Assembly: GCA_027296805.1 (NCBI GenBank)
Contig: JAPUIR010000092.1
Location: forward strand, 1 to 8,473
Length of the DNA: 8,473 bases
DNA from: Chloroflexota bacterium
GTDB taxonomy: Bacteria > Chloroflexota > Dehalococcoidia > Bin125
Direction: 5' to 3'
In this document: positions 7,685-8,473 of the stretch, in pieces
Position numbering within the stretch: the stretch's first letter is position 1
Layout: each line of letters begins with the position of its first letter
Notes under the pieces: generated by a model
Told to the model about the DNA's origin: nothing
What the model saw: only the letters and a program-made list of their open reading frames with translations
The model's database searches: none
Position numbers and translations under genes: made by a program

Positions 7685-7749
7685 ACGGGGGCCGGTCCGT
7701 GGACCCGCCCCTCAATGTCAATCTGCCGCCCCTCGACGCCATGCGTCCG

Positions 7750-7755
7750 ATTGTA
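7750..7755 (-). promoter_or_regulatory. candidate -10 element for mfd
   Basis: On the minus strand TACAAT (7755-7750) differs from TATAAT at one position and lies in the 87-bp spacer upstream of mfd. It would give a leader of about 60 nt before the TTG start. The position 17 bp further upstream reads CGAGTA, a poor -35, and falls inside the inverted repeat at 7768-7785. It could be a weak or activator-dependent promoter. Confidence 0.35.
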
Positions 7756-7767
7756 GGGGAAGCGCTC

Positions 7768-7785
7768 GCGGTTACTCGTAACCGC
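7768..7785. repeat. perfect 8-bp inverted repeat across the stop codon of the right-edge gene
   Basis: GCGGTTAC (7768-7775) and GTAACCGC (7778-7785) are exact reverse complements separated by two bases. The TAA stop of the upstream gene (7774-7772) lies in one arm. No T-run follows on the minus strand, so it is not a classical intrinsic terminator. It covers the expected -35 zone of the candidate mfd promoter, so an operator is the main alternative to an mRNA 3'-end hairpin. Confidence 0.6.
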
Positions 7786-8473
7786 TCTGTTCTTGCACCG
7801 AGTTGGCGCGACGCAAGCCGTCGAACAGTTCGCGCACGATGTCCAGGTGGGCGGCGAGTGAGTCTGCGTCGTTGAGCAATGTACCGACCCGCAGCCGGAG
7901 CTCCATTTGGGTGCGTGAGCGGGAGAGGCCGAACCAGCGGGAGGCACGCTCGATGTGCAGGTCGAGCGGGAGGTCCTGCATGGCGGTGGCGTTGAGGGCT
8001 TCGATCACTCGCGGGCGGAGGACGGAGCGAGCGGTGAGTTCGTCGCGGGTGTGGACCCGCACGCCCCGTAGCCCCGTGAGTTCGATGGCAGCGCCGATCT
8101 CAATGTTGCGCTTCATCTCGGTCAGGGAGTCGCCCGTGCCGCGGCTGATGCCGAAGGTGAAACCGTCGCGGCTGCGATAGCGGAGGCTGAGGGTTGTCGT
8201 GAAGTCGTAGCTTCGGCCGCCGCCAGGTGCGACCACATCACGTAGCGAGGAGCGTTCCTTGCGCCAGCTTTCGAGCATCGCCTGGCGGACGGCCTCGATC
8301 GTGATGGTCCAGGAGTGATGGAGCGGGATCTGCATCACCGGCCGCCAGGCGAAGCCGGGGCTGACGCGTTCCGCGCCGCGACGTTCGCTCTCGTTGAAGG
8401 TGCCGCCCTGACTGCGGGCGAAGTCGCCCCAGACCTGGCGCAGGTCGGCGGTGCCTTGTTCGGGTGCGAGGTC
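7772..8473 (-). CDS. uncharacterised protein, C-terminal part (5' end beyond the window)
   Basis: The frame stays open from the stop at 7772 to the right edge, giving 234 visible codons including the stop. The GTG-ATG at 8338-8333 is probably internal, because the 45 codons before it read as ordinary protein (including DFARSQGGTFNESERRG and GFAWRP). Visible features are strand-like HHSWTITIEAV, then YDFTTTLSLRYRSRDGFTFGISR, NIEIG, a helical part with RPRVIEALNA, and strands LDLHIE and MELRLRVG. It ends in an amphipathic helix, DADSLAAHLDIVRELFDGLRR. No membrane segment or catalytic motif is evident. From memory, the order of WTI, DGF, IEIG, the WFG-like turn and a final LFELF-type helix resembles a widespread unnamed bacterial family of about 200 residues, but I could not verify this. 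It lies upstream of mfd on the same strand with an 87-bp gap. No function is assigned. Confidence 0.8.
   Translation of the reverse strand, partial: DLAPEQGTADLRQVWGDFARSQGGTFNESERRGAERVSPGFAWRPVMQIPLHHSWTITIEAVRQAMLESWRKERSSLRDVVAPGGGRSYDFTTTLSLRYRSRDGFTFGISRGTGDSLTEMKRNIEIGAAIELTGLRGVRVHTRDELTARSVLRPRVIEALNATAMQDLPLDLHIERASRWFGLSRSRTQMELRLRVGTLLNDADSLAAHLDIVRELFDGLRRANSVQEQSGYE

Noticed and set aside
7716..7721. Perfect -35 hexamer TTGACA on the minus strand upstream of mfd
   Set aside because: The position 17 bp downstream reads GGACCG, nothing like a -10 element, and the start codon follows too closely.

Overview
The window looks like chromosomal DNA from a GC-rich bacterium. The genes are closely packed and mostly housekeeping or regulatory, with GTG and TTG starts. 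A bacterial Mfd and a bacterial ECF sigma factor rule out an archaeal or eukaryotic source. The style of the Mfd protein and the gene mix suggest Chloroflexota (Thermomicrobia-like), with Actinomycetota as the alternative. This placement is inference only.

Layout from left to right. Bases 1-49 (minus strand) hold the 5' half of a tRNA-Pro with anticodon GGG. Its match to a tRNA breaks down just after the anticodon loop, about 10 bases before the window edge. Bases 50-160 contain no gene, apart from the start of a three-copy 20-bp tandem repeat (141-200) that crosses the stop codon of the next gene. Bases 161-1078 (minus) encode an amidohydrolase of the TIM-barrel Amidohydrolase_2 type. A 157-bp divergent spacer separates it from a plus-strand pair at 1236-4139. 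The first gene of the pair encodes a 750-residue, very acidic, membrane-anchored or exported protein with five tandem Gly-Trp-centred beta-rich repeats. The second encodes an ECF-type sigma-70 factor starting 21 bp later. Bases 4136-7684 (minus) encode Mfd, the transcription-repair coupling factor, convergent with the sigma gene and sharing four bases with it. Bases 7772-8473 (minus) hold the C-terminal part of an uncharacterised protein that runs off the right edge. A perfect 8-bp inverted repeat sits across its stop codon, just upstream of a possible mfd -10 element.

The likely functional unit is the plus-strand pair. It has the form of a sigma factor with a membrane partner whose outside part is a string of repeat domains, as in transmembrane anti-sigma systems. 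However, the order is reversed (partner first) and the partner has no recognisable zinc anti-sigma motif. Mfd acts independently, removing RNA polymerase stalled at DNA lesions and recruiting UvrA. The amidohydrolase and the right-edge protein show no obvious link to either. I saw no CRISPR array, transposase, integrase or phage gene.
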